A stretch of DNA of 8,339 nucleotides from the NCBI GenBank assembly GCA_021850505.1, contig JAJZLW010000014.1, positions 1 to 8,339 of the forward strand, read 5' to 3'. The stretch's first letter is position 1. The number at the start of each line of letters is the position of its first letter. This stretch comes from Thermoplasmata archaeon. GTDB lineage: Archaea; Thermoplasmatota; Thermoplasmata; Thermoplasmatales; Thermoplasmataceae. Below, one piece after another: positions 1 to 5,394 of this stretch. The position numbers were made by a program, and so were the translations under genes. The notes below the pieces were generated by a model. It was not told where the DNA came from. It saw only the letters and a program-made list of their open reading frames with translations, and ran no database searches.

Positions 1-2
1 CG

Positions 3-533
3 CTGGGCCTGGATGAAAGTTATTCTATCTCTAACAAGGCTGTTATTGGGAATTTTGAATTCAACGCTATTGGGGTATCACATGATGCTGCTGACCCGGT
101 TGCTTATGTAATACGATCCGGGAAAGCAAAAATATCGGTTATCTCAGATCTTGGGTATGTCAGCGAGGACCTGATTGAAGCTTCCAGGCATTCTGACATT
201 ATTGCAATTGAGGCCAATCATGACATGGATATGCTTCTTACAGGGAGGTATGATGAAAGGCTTAAGAGAAGGATATCCGGAAATCAGGGGCACATATCGA
301 ATTTACAGTCTGCAGAGGCACTGTCAAGGATATGCAAACCATCCACAAGGATTATACTGACACACCTGAGCAGGGAAAATAACCGTCCAGATCTGGCTTT
401 AAATTCGGTTTCAGGTATGCTTAAGGAAAAAAGTGTTTCTTATGGATCAATCGAATGTGCAAGCCAGACCGATGGGAGTTCTACATACATCATAGATAGC
501 GATTCGCTCCTTTCATCTGTACAGAGAAAGTGA
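3..533 (+). CDS. MBL-fold metallo-hydrolase, WalJ/YycJ-like (3' part)
   Basis: The window opens inside this gene; 176 C-terminal residues are visible in the frame starting at base 3 and the stop is TGA 531-533. The N-terminal half, which should carry the HxHxDH metal-binding motif, lies outside. What is visible fits the YycJ/WalJ branch of the metallo-beta-lactamase fold: SHDAADPVAY (visible residues 26-35), SDLG with the probable bridging metal-ligand Asp (D49), EANHD (70-74), a GRYDERLKRRI segment (81-91), GHISN (96-100) and THLSRENN (120-127), whose His121 is the likely last metal ligand. Members are predicted zinc- or manganese-dependent hydrolases, in bacteria related to nucleases and linked to cell-wall regulation; the archaeal substrate is unknown. 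It is followed by the tRNA-Gln promoter, so it is probably the last gene of its unit. Confidence 0.85.
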   Translation: MGLDESYSISNKAVIGNFEFNAIGVSHDAADPVAYVIRSGKAKISVISDLGYVSEDLIEASRHSDIIAIEANHDMDMLLTGRYDERLKRRISGNQGHISNLQSAEALSRICKPSTRIILTHLSRENNRPDLALNSVSGMLKEKSVSYGSIECASQTDGSSTYIIDSDSLLSSVQRK

Positions 534-537
534 TTCA

Positions 538-546
538 TTTTATTTA
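538..546 (+). promoter_or_regulatory. Probable box A (TATA) of the tRNA-Gln transcript
   Basis: The T/A-rich element TTTTATTTA is centred about 27 bp before the first base of tRNA-Gln, the usual distance of archaeal box A from the transcription start. It begins just after the stop codon of the upstream hydrolase. The sequence is not a perfect TATA consensus, so the call rests mostly on spacing. Confidence 0.5.
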
Positions 547-568
547 CCCAGTTGGAATAGCGGTTTAA

Positions 569-641
569 AGCCCCGTAGTGTAGTGGCCAAGCATACCGGA
601 CTTTGGATCCGTTGACGGCAGTTCAAATCTGCCCGGGGCTG
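569..641 (+). tRNA. tRNA-Gln, anticodon TTG
   Basis: A 73-nt cloverleaf can be folded by hand. The acceptor stem is 569-575 (AGCCCCG) with 634-640 (CGGGGCT); the D stem is 578-581 with 591-594; the anticodon stem is 596-600 with 608-612; the anticodon loop 601-607 is CTTTGGA with TTG at 603-605; the T stem is 617-621 with 629-633 and the loop TTCAAAT. CCA is not encoded, so the product depends on the CCA-adding enzyme encoded nearby. The first pair is A1-U72, which in archaea is the identity element used by GatDE to convert Glu-tRNA(Gln) to Gln-tRNA(Gln). One oddity is that the outermost anticodon-stem pair (596 and 612) is a C-T mismatch. No intron is present. Confidence 0.93.
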
Positions 642-648
642 TGAGAAA

Positions 649-843
649 ATGATATATTTTATTGGAAGGGACAGGCGGACTTTAAACATAGAGAGACCTA
701 TGACAATCAAAGAGGCGGCCACAATGATTGGCGTCAGGGAAGCATCTGTCGTTTTCCTTAAAAATGGCAGGCCTGTCACATCGGATGAAATGATCGGGCC
801 TGAAGATGAGATAAAGTGCCTCGAGATATTTTCGGGTGGCTAA
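649..843 (+). CDS. Ubiquitin-fold small modifier / sulfur-carrier protein (ThiS/MoaD/SAMP2-like)
   Basis: This 64-aa protein ends in a free Gly-Gly (FSGG, residues 61-64), the hallmark of beta-grasp sulfur carriers and protein modifiers. The second half, VVFLKNGRPV (34-43) followed by EDEIKCLEIFSGG (52-64), matches the ThiS/MoaD/Urm1/SAMP pattern of a strand with NG, an acidic D-E-I turn and a last strand leading to GG. In archaea such proteins are adenylated by an E1-like enzyme and deliver sulfur for tRNA wobble-uridine thiolation or molybdopterin/thiamine synthesis, or are conjugated to proteins; which applies here cannot be read from sequence. The ATG lies only 7 nt after the 3' end of tRNA-Gln, with GTGA at 641-644 as a possible ribosome-binding site, so it must share a transcript with the tRNA or use a promoter inside it. 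Its stop overlaps the convergent cca stop by 4 bp. Confidence 0.85.
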   Translation: MIYFIGRDRRTLNIERPMTIKEAATMIGVREASVVFLKNGRPVTSDEMIGPEDEIKCLEIFSGG

Positions 844-2147
844 TCGTTAAATACCGTCCTCCCAAGGTACTTACTTACTATTTTCAGTTTACCTGCAGAT
901 TTACCAGGGTTTGTGATCCTGATCTCTTCCTTCAGCCTGTTCAGATGCGCACCGATATCCTTTTCCTTAATTGCGGATATAATATATGATTCGAAATCCC
1001 GCTCCTGTTTAATTTCAACAGCAATTCTATCACCAATGATGAAAGGTCCTCTCAGTTTTTCCCGATCCTTCCACATTTCAAGAAAGTTATGAGTCTGGGT
1101 CGAATATGCCGGAGGCCCGTAATGCCTGATAACTCCCGGTCTTAGACAGGTTTCAAGTTCAATAAGAATATTAATCCGATCTGTAACAAGAATCTCAGTA
1201 TCGATAGGATGAAAGCCGCCTGCTTCGGACATAGAAAAAATGACCTTCCTCATCTTCTGCACCTGAGGGATCAGGATGTCATCCATAAGGTCTGGTTTTG
1301 GCAACGATATTATCCTGTACGCTGTCCCTCTTTCAGGACTTCTTATATTTTCAGTCCCCTGCCAGCTGAAATAACGTTCGCTTTTTTCTATAAGATATTC
1401 CCTGCTGAGTACCCTGAGCCGCGACAGGTTTTCCATGCTAACTGCTGCGGCTGCATTCCTTGAAGGATCAACCGGATCCACAACGATAAGGGGAGATTCA
1501 TCCTTCACATTGTTATTTCCAAAAGATACTGCGAGACTCCTGTTTGATGACGCAAAAAAATCCAGTACATTTTCCAGGTTTCCAAACCGGATGACAAGCA
1601 ACTCGCAAACATAACCTGAAAAACCGGATCGATATATTTCGGATCCATAAAGACCGAGTGACTTGAGCATCACCTTCAGAAGGACAACCCATTTCCTCTT
1701 TGCATCGTCTATATTTTCAATAACCCACCTTGTATGGAGCGGACTGCGATCAACTGCACTCTTCACCCTGTCACCCAACTTTATCCTGTAGCATGGAACG
1801 ATGTCAATCTTGTGTCCTTCCAGATAACCAAAAACATACGGATGCTCAGCATATTTTTCCTTCGCATCAGGCAGGACCATGTGACCAATTTCAAGACCAT
1901 GTTTTACAATTTCATCCCTCGTGAAACTCTGGGGAAAAACTATGAAAATGTCTATGTCTCCTCCTTTCAAATTTGTACCCTTCGATGTGGAGCCAACAAG
2001 CTCTACCTCTGCACTGATTCGCTTTTCCTGAAGAATTTTAATAATACTGGCCTTTGTCGTTTCTACGATTTTCTTAACTTTATCTTCCTCTGTACTGTCA
2101 GGAACGTTTTTCCTGTATATTGAATCATAGTCCGGAAAAGACGACAT
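840..2147 (-). CDS. cca: CCA-adding enzyme (tRNA nucleotidyltransferase), archaeal class I
   Basis: The 435-aa protein has the length and signatures of archaeal CCA-adding enzymes, which add C, C and A to tRNA 3' ends without a nucleic-acid template. The nucleotidyltransferase core is clear: GSTSKGT (residues 52-58), GGDIDIF with catalytic Asp64 and Asp66, and KIDIVPCYRI with the third Asp115. SAVDRSPLHTRW (about 129-140) is the family's conserved helix entry, and the C-terminal half should form the tRNA-binding tail domains. The start ATG directly follows the stop of the NAC gene with no intervening base, so translation is probably coupled. It is needed by both tRNA genes in this window because neither encodes CCA. 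Its TAG stop lies in the CTAA shared with the convergent ubiquitin-like gene. Confidence 0.96.
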   Translation of the reverse strand: MSSFPDYDSIYRKNVPDSTEEDKVKKIVETTKASIIKILQEKRISAEVELVGSTSKGTNLKGGDIDIFIVFPQSFTRDEIVKHGLEIGHMVLPDAKEKYAEHPYVFGYLEGHKIDIVPCYRIKLGDRVKSAVDRSPLHTRWVIENIDDAKRKWVVLLKVMLKSLGLYGSEIYRSGFSGYVCELLVIRFGNLENVLDFFASSNRSLAVSFGNNNVKDESPLIVVDPVDPSRNAAAAVSMENLSRLRVLSREYLIEKSERYFSWQGTENIRSPERGTAYRIISLPKPDLMDDILIPQVQKMRKVIFSMSEAGGFHPIDTEILVTDRINILIELETCLRPGVIRHYGPPAYSTQTHNFLEMWKDREKLRGPFIIGDRIAVEIKQERDFESYIISAIKEKDIGAHLNRLKEEIRITNPGKSAGKLKIVSKYLGRTVFND

Positions 2148-2507
2148 CTATTTCGATGACAGATCTATAATTGCCTGGGCGACTTCTCCGCCTGTCCTCT
2201 TCAGGGCTTCAATTGCTTTTGCCCGGTCAACCCTGGTTTGTTCTATCACGAGTTTTATATCCTCTTCCGTGAATGGGAAAACCGGTTCAGTTGAGGTTGT
2301 TTTTGTTGTTTCCTTGAATGCACCTGCAATCTGAAAATACTTCTCTCCCTGGGCCTCGATCAATGTAACCTGTGGATTCTCAATAACATAATTTTTCTGA
2401 GTACCCTCCATAATTATCTTCTTTATATCAGTCATGTCAGTTGACTTAATGCCCATCTGGGCCATCATTCTCCTGACCTCCCGTGAATTCATCCTACCCG
2501 GCATCAT
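2148..2507 (-). CDS. nac: Nascent polypeptide-associated complex protein (archaeal NAC)
   Basis: A 119-aa protein of typical archaeal NAC length. It opens with PGRMNSREVRRMMAQMGI (residues 3-20), the conserved N-terminal pattern of archaeal NAC, continues with the NAC beta-barrel (about 30-70, including IENPQVTLIEAQGEKYFQI-type strands) and ends with a UBA domain (about 79-117, FTEEDIKLVIEQTRVDR and a GGEVAQAIIDL helix). Archaeal NAC forms homodimers that bind ribosomes and emerging nascent chains. The start could be the first or second Met; no Shine-Dalgarno is visible, so it may be leaderless, and TAAGTTTAT on the minus strand (2532-2540) is suitably placed as a box A. The stop abuts the cca start, which indicates an operon of cotranslational factor and tRNA-maturation enzyme. 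Confidence 0.95.
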   Translation of the reverse strand: MMPGRMNSREVRRMMAQMGIKSTDMTDIKKIIMEGTQKNYVIENPQVTLIEAQGEKYFQIAGAFKETTKTTSTEPVFPFTEEDIKLVIEQTRVDRAKAIEALKRTGGEVAQAIIDLSSK

Positions 2508-2531
2508 ATTATAAGAAATGCTTAAAAAGAG

Positions 2532-2540
2532 ATAAACTTA
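2532..2540 (-). promoter_or_regulatory. Possible box A for the nac-cca unit
   Basis: On the minus strand TAAGTTTAT is centred about 29 bp before the nac ATG, suitable for a leaderless transcript. It sits in the 38-bp gap between the upstream transporter stop and nac, so nac-cca may have its own promoter even if readthrough also occurs. A second A/T-rich element (2522-2529) is closer and less well spaced. Confidence 0.4.
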
Positions 2541-2545
2541 TTTTT

Positions 2546-3763
2546 TTACTGCTTTGTAATCTTAGGATTGCTGATTAGGAACGTTGTCAGAAGTAATGAT
2601 ATAGCTGCCGGTATAATCGCAGAAGCAAATCCTAGTGAGAAAGAAATTGAAAAGAACTCATAGGAAAAAAGTGGTGCCAGAACTATGAAAGGGAGAACTA
2701 AAATCTGGGAAGACCTCTTGACAATCTGCTGATCGCTCGAATCAAAGGCAGAATATACATAGTTCTTGGCACCCTCCTCGAAAAGACCAACAGAAGACAG
2801 GATCAGGAGTGCAAGGAAAAGGTCAATCACTGAGACTGCAAGGGAAAGAATCAGGAATGCGATTATAAAAACGGCTGATCTGACGAAATAAGAGGAAATG
2901 AAAAATTTTCTTGACCTAATATGCTGTCCGGCGAATCTGAATATAACATAGGAAAGCGCAATACCAGCAAATATCAGGAATGATGATTTTGCTGATTTTA
3001 TCAATGTGTATGAATAATACGGTAGATAAATCAGGATGGACCATGCCGCAAATATGAAAAGTATATCAATAAGAATCGTGGTCAGAAAGAATGCCTTCCC
3101 CCTTATCTTCCCCAGCATCTTTAACGGTGCAAGCGATTTATTGACTGTTACAAATACAGGATCCTGCTTTGGTTTTATTTTACGTACAAAGAACCTGTAA
3201 ATTTCTATAAACAAAAATAGAGTTCCAAAGAAAAGAGCAATATATTCAATCATGTTGATTAGCCCGGCATAGTGAATTCCATAAAAAGATGTTATCAACA
3301 GACCCGCAGGTGCCGAGAGAGTGCCCAATGCCAGTGCATTCCTCCTGCTGATCCTGATCGATGAACTGCTGAAGTCTTCTGAAATTTTGGAGTTTATGGA
3401 AACGATTGCAGCAGATAGGGACAGACCCATAAGAACAGATACAAAATAAATGCCAGTCATTTTTGAAGTATTTGTGAAGACGTAAAGAGACCACGCAAGT
3501 AACAAAAAAGAGGCTGGCTCAACGAAATTGCGATATTTCGAATAACTTACAATATCAACCGGAATCCTCGCAAAAATATATATGACCAGAAAGATAAAAA
3601 ATACAATTCCAAGGCTGAAATAAGCTAAAGATAGAACGTCTATTTTCAGTGATAATGCAACGTATAGAATAGAAATTGTTCCGCCAGACATAGAGGACAA
3701 TATATATGGCTGCACTAAGTCCCTTCTCTTTCTTGGTCTCCTGAGAACTCTCGAATTCTGCAT
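2546..3763 (-). CDS. Polytopic membrane protein, MFS-like transporter
   Basis: The 405-aa protein is strongly hydrophobic and can be divided into about 12 membrane segments, roughly 20-40, 44-65, 80-97, 103-122, 143-163, 167-190, 226-248, 257-277, 290-310, 312-330, 352-371 and 375-400. A basic loop (about 191-224, rich in Lys and Arg) separates two halves of six, the layout of the major facilitator superfamily. The basic N terminus (RRPRKRRD, 8-15) should be cytoplasmic. No clear MFS motif A is visible, so assignment rests on topology rather than on a signature, and substrate and direction are unknown. It precedes nac by 38 bp on the same strand. Start ATG 3763 lies about 32 bp downstream of a good TATA-like element. 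Another 12-TM transporter family remains possible. Confidence 0.62.
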   Translation of the reverse strand: MQNSRVLRRPRKRRDLVQPYILSSMSGGTISILYVALSLKIDVLSLAYFSLGIVFFIFLVIYIFARIPVDIVSYSKYRNFVEPASFLLLAWSLYVFTNTSKMTGIYFVSVLMGLSLSAAIVSINSKISEDFSSSSIRISRRNALALGTLSAPAGLLITSFYGIHYAGLINMIEYIALFFGTLFLFIEIYRFFVRKIKPKQDPVFVTVNKSLAPLKMLGKIRGKAFFLTTILIDILFIFAAWSILIYLPYYSYTLIKSAKSSFLIFAGIALSYVIFRFAGQHIRSRKFFISSYFVRSAVFIIAFLILSLAVSVIDLFLALLILSSVGLFEEGAKNYVYSAFDSSDQQIVKRSSQILVLPFIVLAPLFSYEFFSISFSLGFASAIIPAAISLLLTTFLISNPKITKQ

Positions 3764-3784
3764 TAACCCTGACAGTTATGCAGC

Positions 3785-3825
3785 ATCAAATATTATACTT
3801 CGTAAATTTGATCACATTTGATGAC
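3785..3825 (-). promoter_or_regulatory. TATA box with flanking ATTTGAT repeats upstream of the MFS-like gene
   Basis: On the minus strand AAGTATAATA (3791-3800) lies about 32 bp before the ATG and is a good box A. On the plus strand the heptamer ATCAAAT (3785-3791) and its inverted copy ATTTGAT (3806-3812) bracket it, with a second ATTTGAT at 3816-3822. The last two sit in a tandem decamer, ATTTGATCAC then ATTTGATGAC (3806-3825), differing at one base. Repeats spaced by one helical turn directly upstream of box A are a plausible regulator site; this is inference. Confidence 0.4.
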
Positions 3826-3882
3826 AGGCATTTTGTTACTTTCAGAACCAGAATGATTACAGCAGAAAAAACTGCAAAGAAA

Positions 3883-3890
3883 TTATATAA
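3883..3890 (+). promoter_or_regulatory. Box A (TATA) of tRNA-Phe
   Basis: The perfect 8-bp palindromic TTATATAA is centred about 29 bp before the first base of tRNA-Phe. Sequence and spacing both fit an archaeal core promoter recognised by TBP. Purine-rich AAGAAA-like sequence immediately before it could serve as BRE. Confidence 0.7.
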
Positions 3891-3915
3891 AGATTTAACA
3901 TAGGTGCTGGGTACT

Positions 3916-3988
3916 GCCGTGGTAGCTCAGTTGGGAGAGCGCCAGACTGAAGATCTGGAGGTCGCTGGTTCGATCCCGGCTCACGGCA
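3916..3988 (+). tRNA. tRNA-Phe, anticodon GAA
   Basis: A 73-nt cloverleaf folds fully: acceptor GCCGTGG (3916-3922) with TCACGGC (3981-3987, ending in a G-T pair at the inner position), D arm GCTC/GAGC, anticodon stem CCAGA/TCTGG with loop CTGAAGA giving anticodon GAA, and T arm GCTGG/CCGGC around TTCGATC. The discriminator is A3988 and CCA is not encoded. No intron is present. It has its own upstream TATA box and is divergent from the MFS-like gene. The region after its 3' end is gene-poor, as is often seen where elements have integrated at tRNA genes, though no att duplication is visible here. Confidence 0.96.
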
Positions 3989-4039
3989 TTATATTGGAAG
4001 CATTAAATTCTTCAGATTCTTATGGTATTCTGGCACATT

Positions 4040-4088
4040 TATGACTTCGCAAGCAGACAGTATGACTTCGCAAGCAGACAGTATGACT
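4040..4088. repeat. 21-bp tandem repeat, 2.3 copies
   Basis: Two identical 21-bp units occupy 4040-4060 and 4061-4081, followed by the first seven bases of a third (4082-4088). Each begins TATGACTTCG and ends GCAGACAG. Because 21 is a multiple of three, a short frame from ATG 4041 reads a repeated MTSQADS heptapeptide, but it stops after 24 codons and has no convincing promoter, so coding is unlikely. The repeat lies about 50 bp after tRNA-Phe. Identical copies suggest a recent duplication by slippage. Confidence 0.85.
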
Positions 4089-4104
4089 CACATAATGGTA
4101 GAAG

Positions 4105-4537
4105 ATGGATCATAAATTAACGCATTAAGTTGGGTTAGCATTCCTTTCAGTCATCCTGGTTCTTGTAATTACTAAAAAACCACAGGAAACATCAGAAACC
4201 GATAGCAGGACAGTCCCAGTGAATGCATAAATCGATAAGTTTGTAACAAACTAGGTATTGACGGTGGTGTTGGGAACTTTAACCGTTACGTTAATTTCAT
4301 GAGAATAAAAGAAATCATTGGATCTATGGACATCTCCAAAGGCGTTGCGGTCACCAATGATAATAACATAAGTGTTACCTCATTTTCGGAAGGGCTTATT
4401 ACGGACGTTTTTCCGGGTCGACGGAGTTTCCTTACTGCCACAATTTATATTTCATCAACGAAAACGTATCAAGTCTGGCCGCACTGTCTGTTGGAAGAGA
4501 TGGTGATGTTGTTATTTTAGGCTTCAAGGGCCATTAG
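4105..4537 (+). pseudogene. Probable decayed gene for a membrane-anchored secreted protein
   Basis: Three adjacent coding-like pieces in two changed frames can be joined. From ATG 4105, frame 1 reads MDHKLTH, a stop (4126-4128), then VGLAFLSVILVLVITKK, a convincing membrane anchor, and a hydrophilic ETSETDSRT segment up to a second stop (4228-4230). About 4240-4256 the sense moves to frame 3 (IDGGVGNFNRYVNF, then GVAVTNDNNISVTSFSEG), and near 4405-4415 to frame 2 (SGSTEFPYCHNLYF, then SLAALSVGRDGDVVILGFKG), ending at TAG 4535-4537. The downstream pieces are Gly/Ser/Asn/Val-rich and beta-like, as in archaeal surface or propeller proteins. I do not recognise the family. Two stops plus two frameshifts argue for decay. 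The alternative is noncoding sequence with chance open frames; the frame-3 piece alone gives a 73-aa frame at 4299-4520. Confidence 0.4.
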
Positions 4538-4826
4538 TACTGCACCATGATTTGGCTAATTTGGGTAAGAAAAAATTTCCAGGGATAAATGGTATTTGAA
4601 GTAAGAGACAGAATAGCTGACAGACGGGAGTTATGATGAGAAGAATCATTGCAGGAAACCAGTCATTAGTTGCTGAATAATTTATCTTGTATGTTCCTTG
4701 TTTTAGATCGTAATCGGCCAAAGCAACTGCAGAAAATGCTATCAGAAACGAAGAGGGTATTGACAGAAATATACCAGATTTATGTAAAACTGACCGCCAG
4801 CTGTCAGTTTCTCTAAAACTTTTCAT
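4524..4826 (-). CDS. Hypothetical small two-TM membrane protein (doubtful)
   Basis: A 100-aa open frame with a believable topology: a polar N terminus (residues 1-17), a hydrophobic segment about 18-37 (GIFLSIPSSFLIAFSAVALA), a polar loop 38-57 with several Tyr and Asn that would face outside, a second segment about 58-82 (AMILLIITPVCQLFCLLLQI-like), and a short tail. I do not recognise a family. The 3' end overlaps the decayed plus-strand gene by 14 bp, which suggests that its tail may be read into foreign or rearranged sequence, so it could be a truncated remnant of a longer membrane protein. The upstream region is A/T-rich but has no clear Shine-Dalgarno. It would be divergent from the 166-aa gene at 4894. 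Confidence 0.4.
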   Translation of the reverse strand: MKSFRETDSWRSVLHKSGIFLSIPSSFLIAFSAVALADYDLKQGTYKINYSATNDWFPAMILLIITPVCQLFCLLLQIPFIPGNFFLPKLAKSWCSTNGP

Positions 4827-4855
4827 ATATTATTATTACTATGTAAGTTTCTCTT

Positions 4856-4864
4856 CTTATATTC
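4856..4864 (+). promoter_or_regulatory. Possible box A for the 4894-6744 operon
   Basis: CTTATATTC is centred near 4860. A start about 26 bp downstream would fall near 4886, just after or at the end of the 18-bp palindrome and about 8 nt before ATG 4894. This places the palindrome between box A and the transcription start. The box is not a perfect consensus. Confidence 0.45.
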
Positions 4865-4869
4865 AATCG

Positions 4870-4887
4870 CACCATACATGTATGGTG
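4870..4887. promoter_or_regulatory. 18-bp perfect palindrome, likely operator of the TauE operon
   Basis: CACCATACATGTATGGTG reads identically on both strands with no spacer and stops being symmetric at both flanks. It lies between the candidate box A and ATG 4894, and overlaps both the alternative ATG 4882 and the GGTGA (4884-4888) that would serve as Shine-Dalgarno. A symmetric site here would let a dimeric repressor block polymerase or TBP/TFB progression. In RNA it could also form a tight stem only as a dimer or with a distorted loop, so DNA binding is the better reading. Confidence 0.6.
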
Positions 4888-4893
4888 AATGTT

Positions 4894-5394
4894 ATGGCTG
4901 CCTCATCTGACATCAGTTCATCGAAATATTACACTGGACTATATTCAATTTTTAAAAAACTTAAATCAGATATCTTCTCAGAGGTCTTTTCTACATACAA
5001 TAAAAAGATGGCACATCGATTTGATGGCACCGCTATTCCAAAAGTGTTTATGGAATTGAAAAAAACTATAGAAAAATCAAACAAATCTCTTTATCGTATA
5101 GGTAGTACAAATGATTCAATTTGCTTTCAGGCCGGATTTGAACAGTTAAAACATTCACGCAAATATACTGTCGAAAAACACGCATTACGCTCTGTAAAAC
5201 GCACAGTCGCACTGAAACTGACAGGAGTGGGTAAATTGGAAACATTCGAAAAAGTGTTCTTTGATTCTGCCGGCAGCGAATTACTGAAGGAGTCACTTGC
5301 TCCAATTTCAGTGATTCTGTTAACGCCTGCAGAACAGGGATTGGTCGAATTAGGTCGTGATCACTATGATGAATATAGTCGGGATCATAATTGA
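4894..5394 (+). CDS. Uncharacterised soluble protein, first gene of TauE operon
   Basis: I do not recognise this protein. From ATG 4894 it has 166 residues (170 if ATG 4882 is used). I prefer 4894 because GGTGA, the core archaeal Shine-Dalgarno, sits 5 nt before it and because ATG 4882 lies inside a palindrome at or before the likely transcription start. There is no signal peptide or membrane segment. In 170-aa numbering, the N-terminal two thirds are Lys-rich (KKLKSD 25-30, ELKKTIEKSNK 58-68, KHALRSVKRT 99-108) and probably helical, a single Cys is at 81, a hydrophobic strand-like PISVILLTP is at 141-149, and the tail is acidic and His/Tyr-rich. Its 3' end overlaps the permease start by 26-29 bp, so the two are translationally coupled. 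A regulatory or accessory role for the transporter is inferred from context only. Confidence 0.72.
   Translation: MAASSDISSSKYYTGLYSIFKKLKSDIFSEVFSTYNKKMAHRFDGTAIPKVFMELKKTIEKSNKSLYRIGSTNDSICFQAGFEQLKHSRKYTVEKHALRSVKRTVALKLTGVGKLETFEKVFFDSAGSELLKESLAPISVILLTPAEQGLVELGRDHYDEYSRDHN

Larger units (their letters stand above)
3989..4881. other. Gene-poor stretch after tRNA-Phe
   Basis: Nearly 0.9 kb separates tRNA-Phe from the next confidently called gene. It holds the 21-bp tandem repeat, the decayed plus-strand gene and the doubtful minus-strand small membrane protein. No transposase, integrase, terminal inverted repeats or repeated tRNA 3' end was seen, so a mobile origin is possible but not demonstrated. 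Confidence 0.6.

Noticed and set aside
540..779. Minus-strand 79-aa open frame with a hydrophobic stretch
   Set aside because: It runs antisense through the tRNA-Gln gene and most of the Gly-Gly protein, both of which are well supported; it is a shadow frame.
1209..2123. Several plus-strand open frames inside the cca region
   Set aside because: All are antisense to the strongly supported CCA-adding enzyme and encode Cys/His/Ser-rich nonsense without family motifs.
4040..4088. Possible CRISPR-like repeat
   Set aside because: The two copies are directly adjacent with no spacers, there are only two, and no cas genes are nearby.
4041..4115. 24-codon frame with repeated MTSQADS heptapeptide
   Set aside because: It is generated by the 21-bp tandem repeat, has no promoter or ribosome-binding site, and overlaps the better-supported remnant start.
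5357..5365. GTG 5357 as start of the TauE permease
   Set aside because: It is only three codons before two ATGs and the GTGAT there pairs well with the 16S 3' end at proper distance from ATG 5366, so it is better read as a ribosome-binding site.
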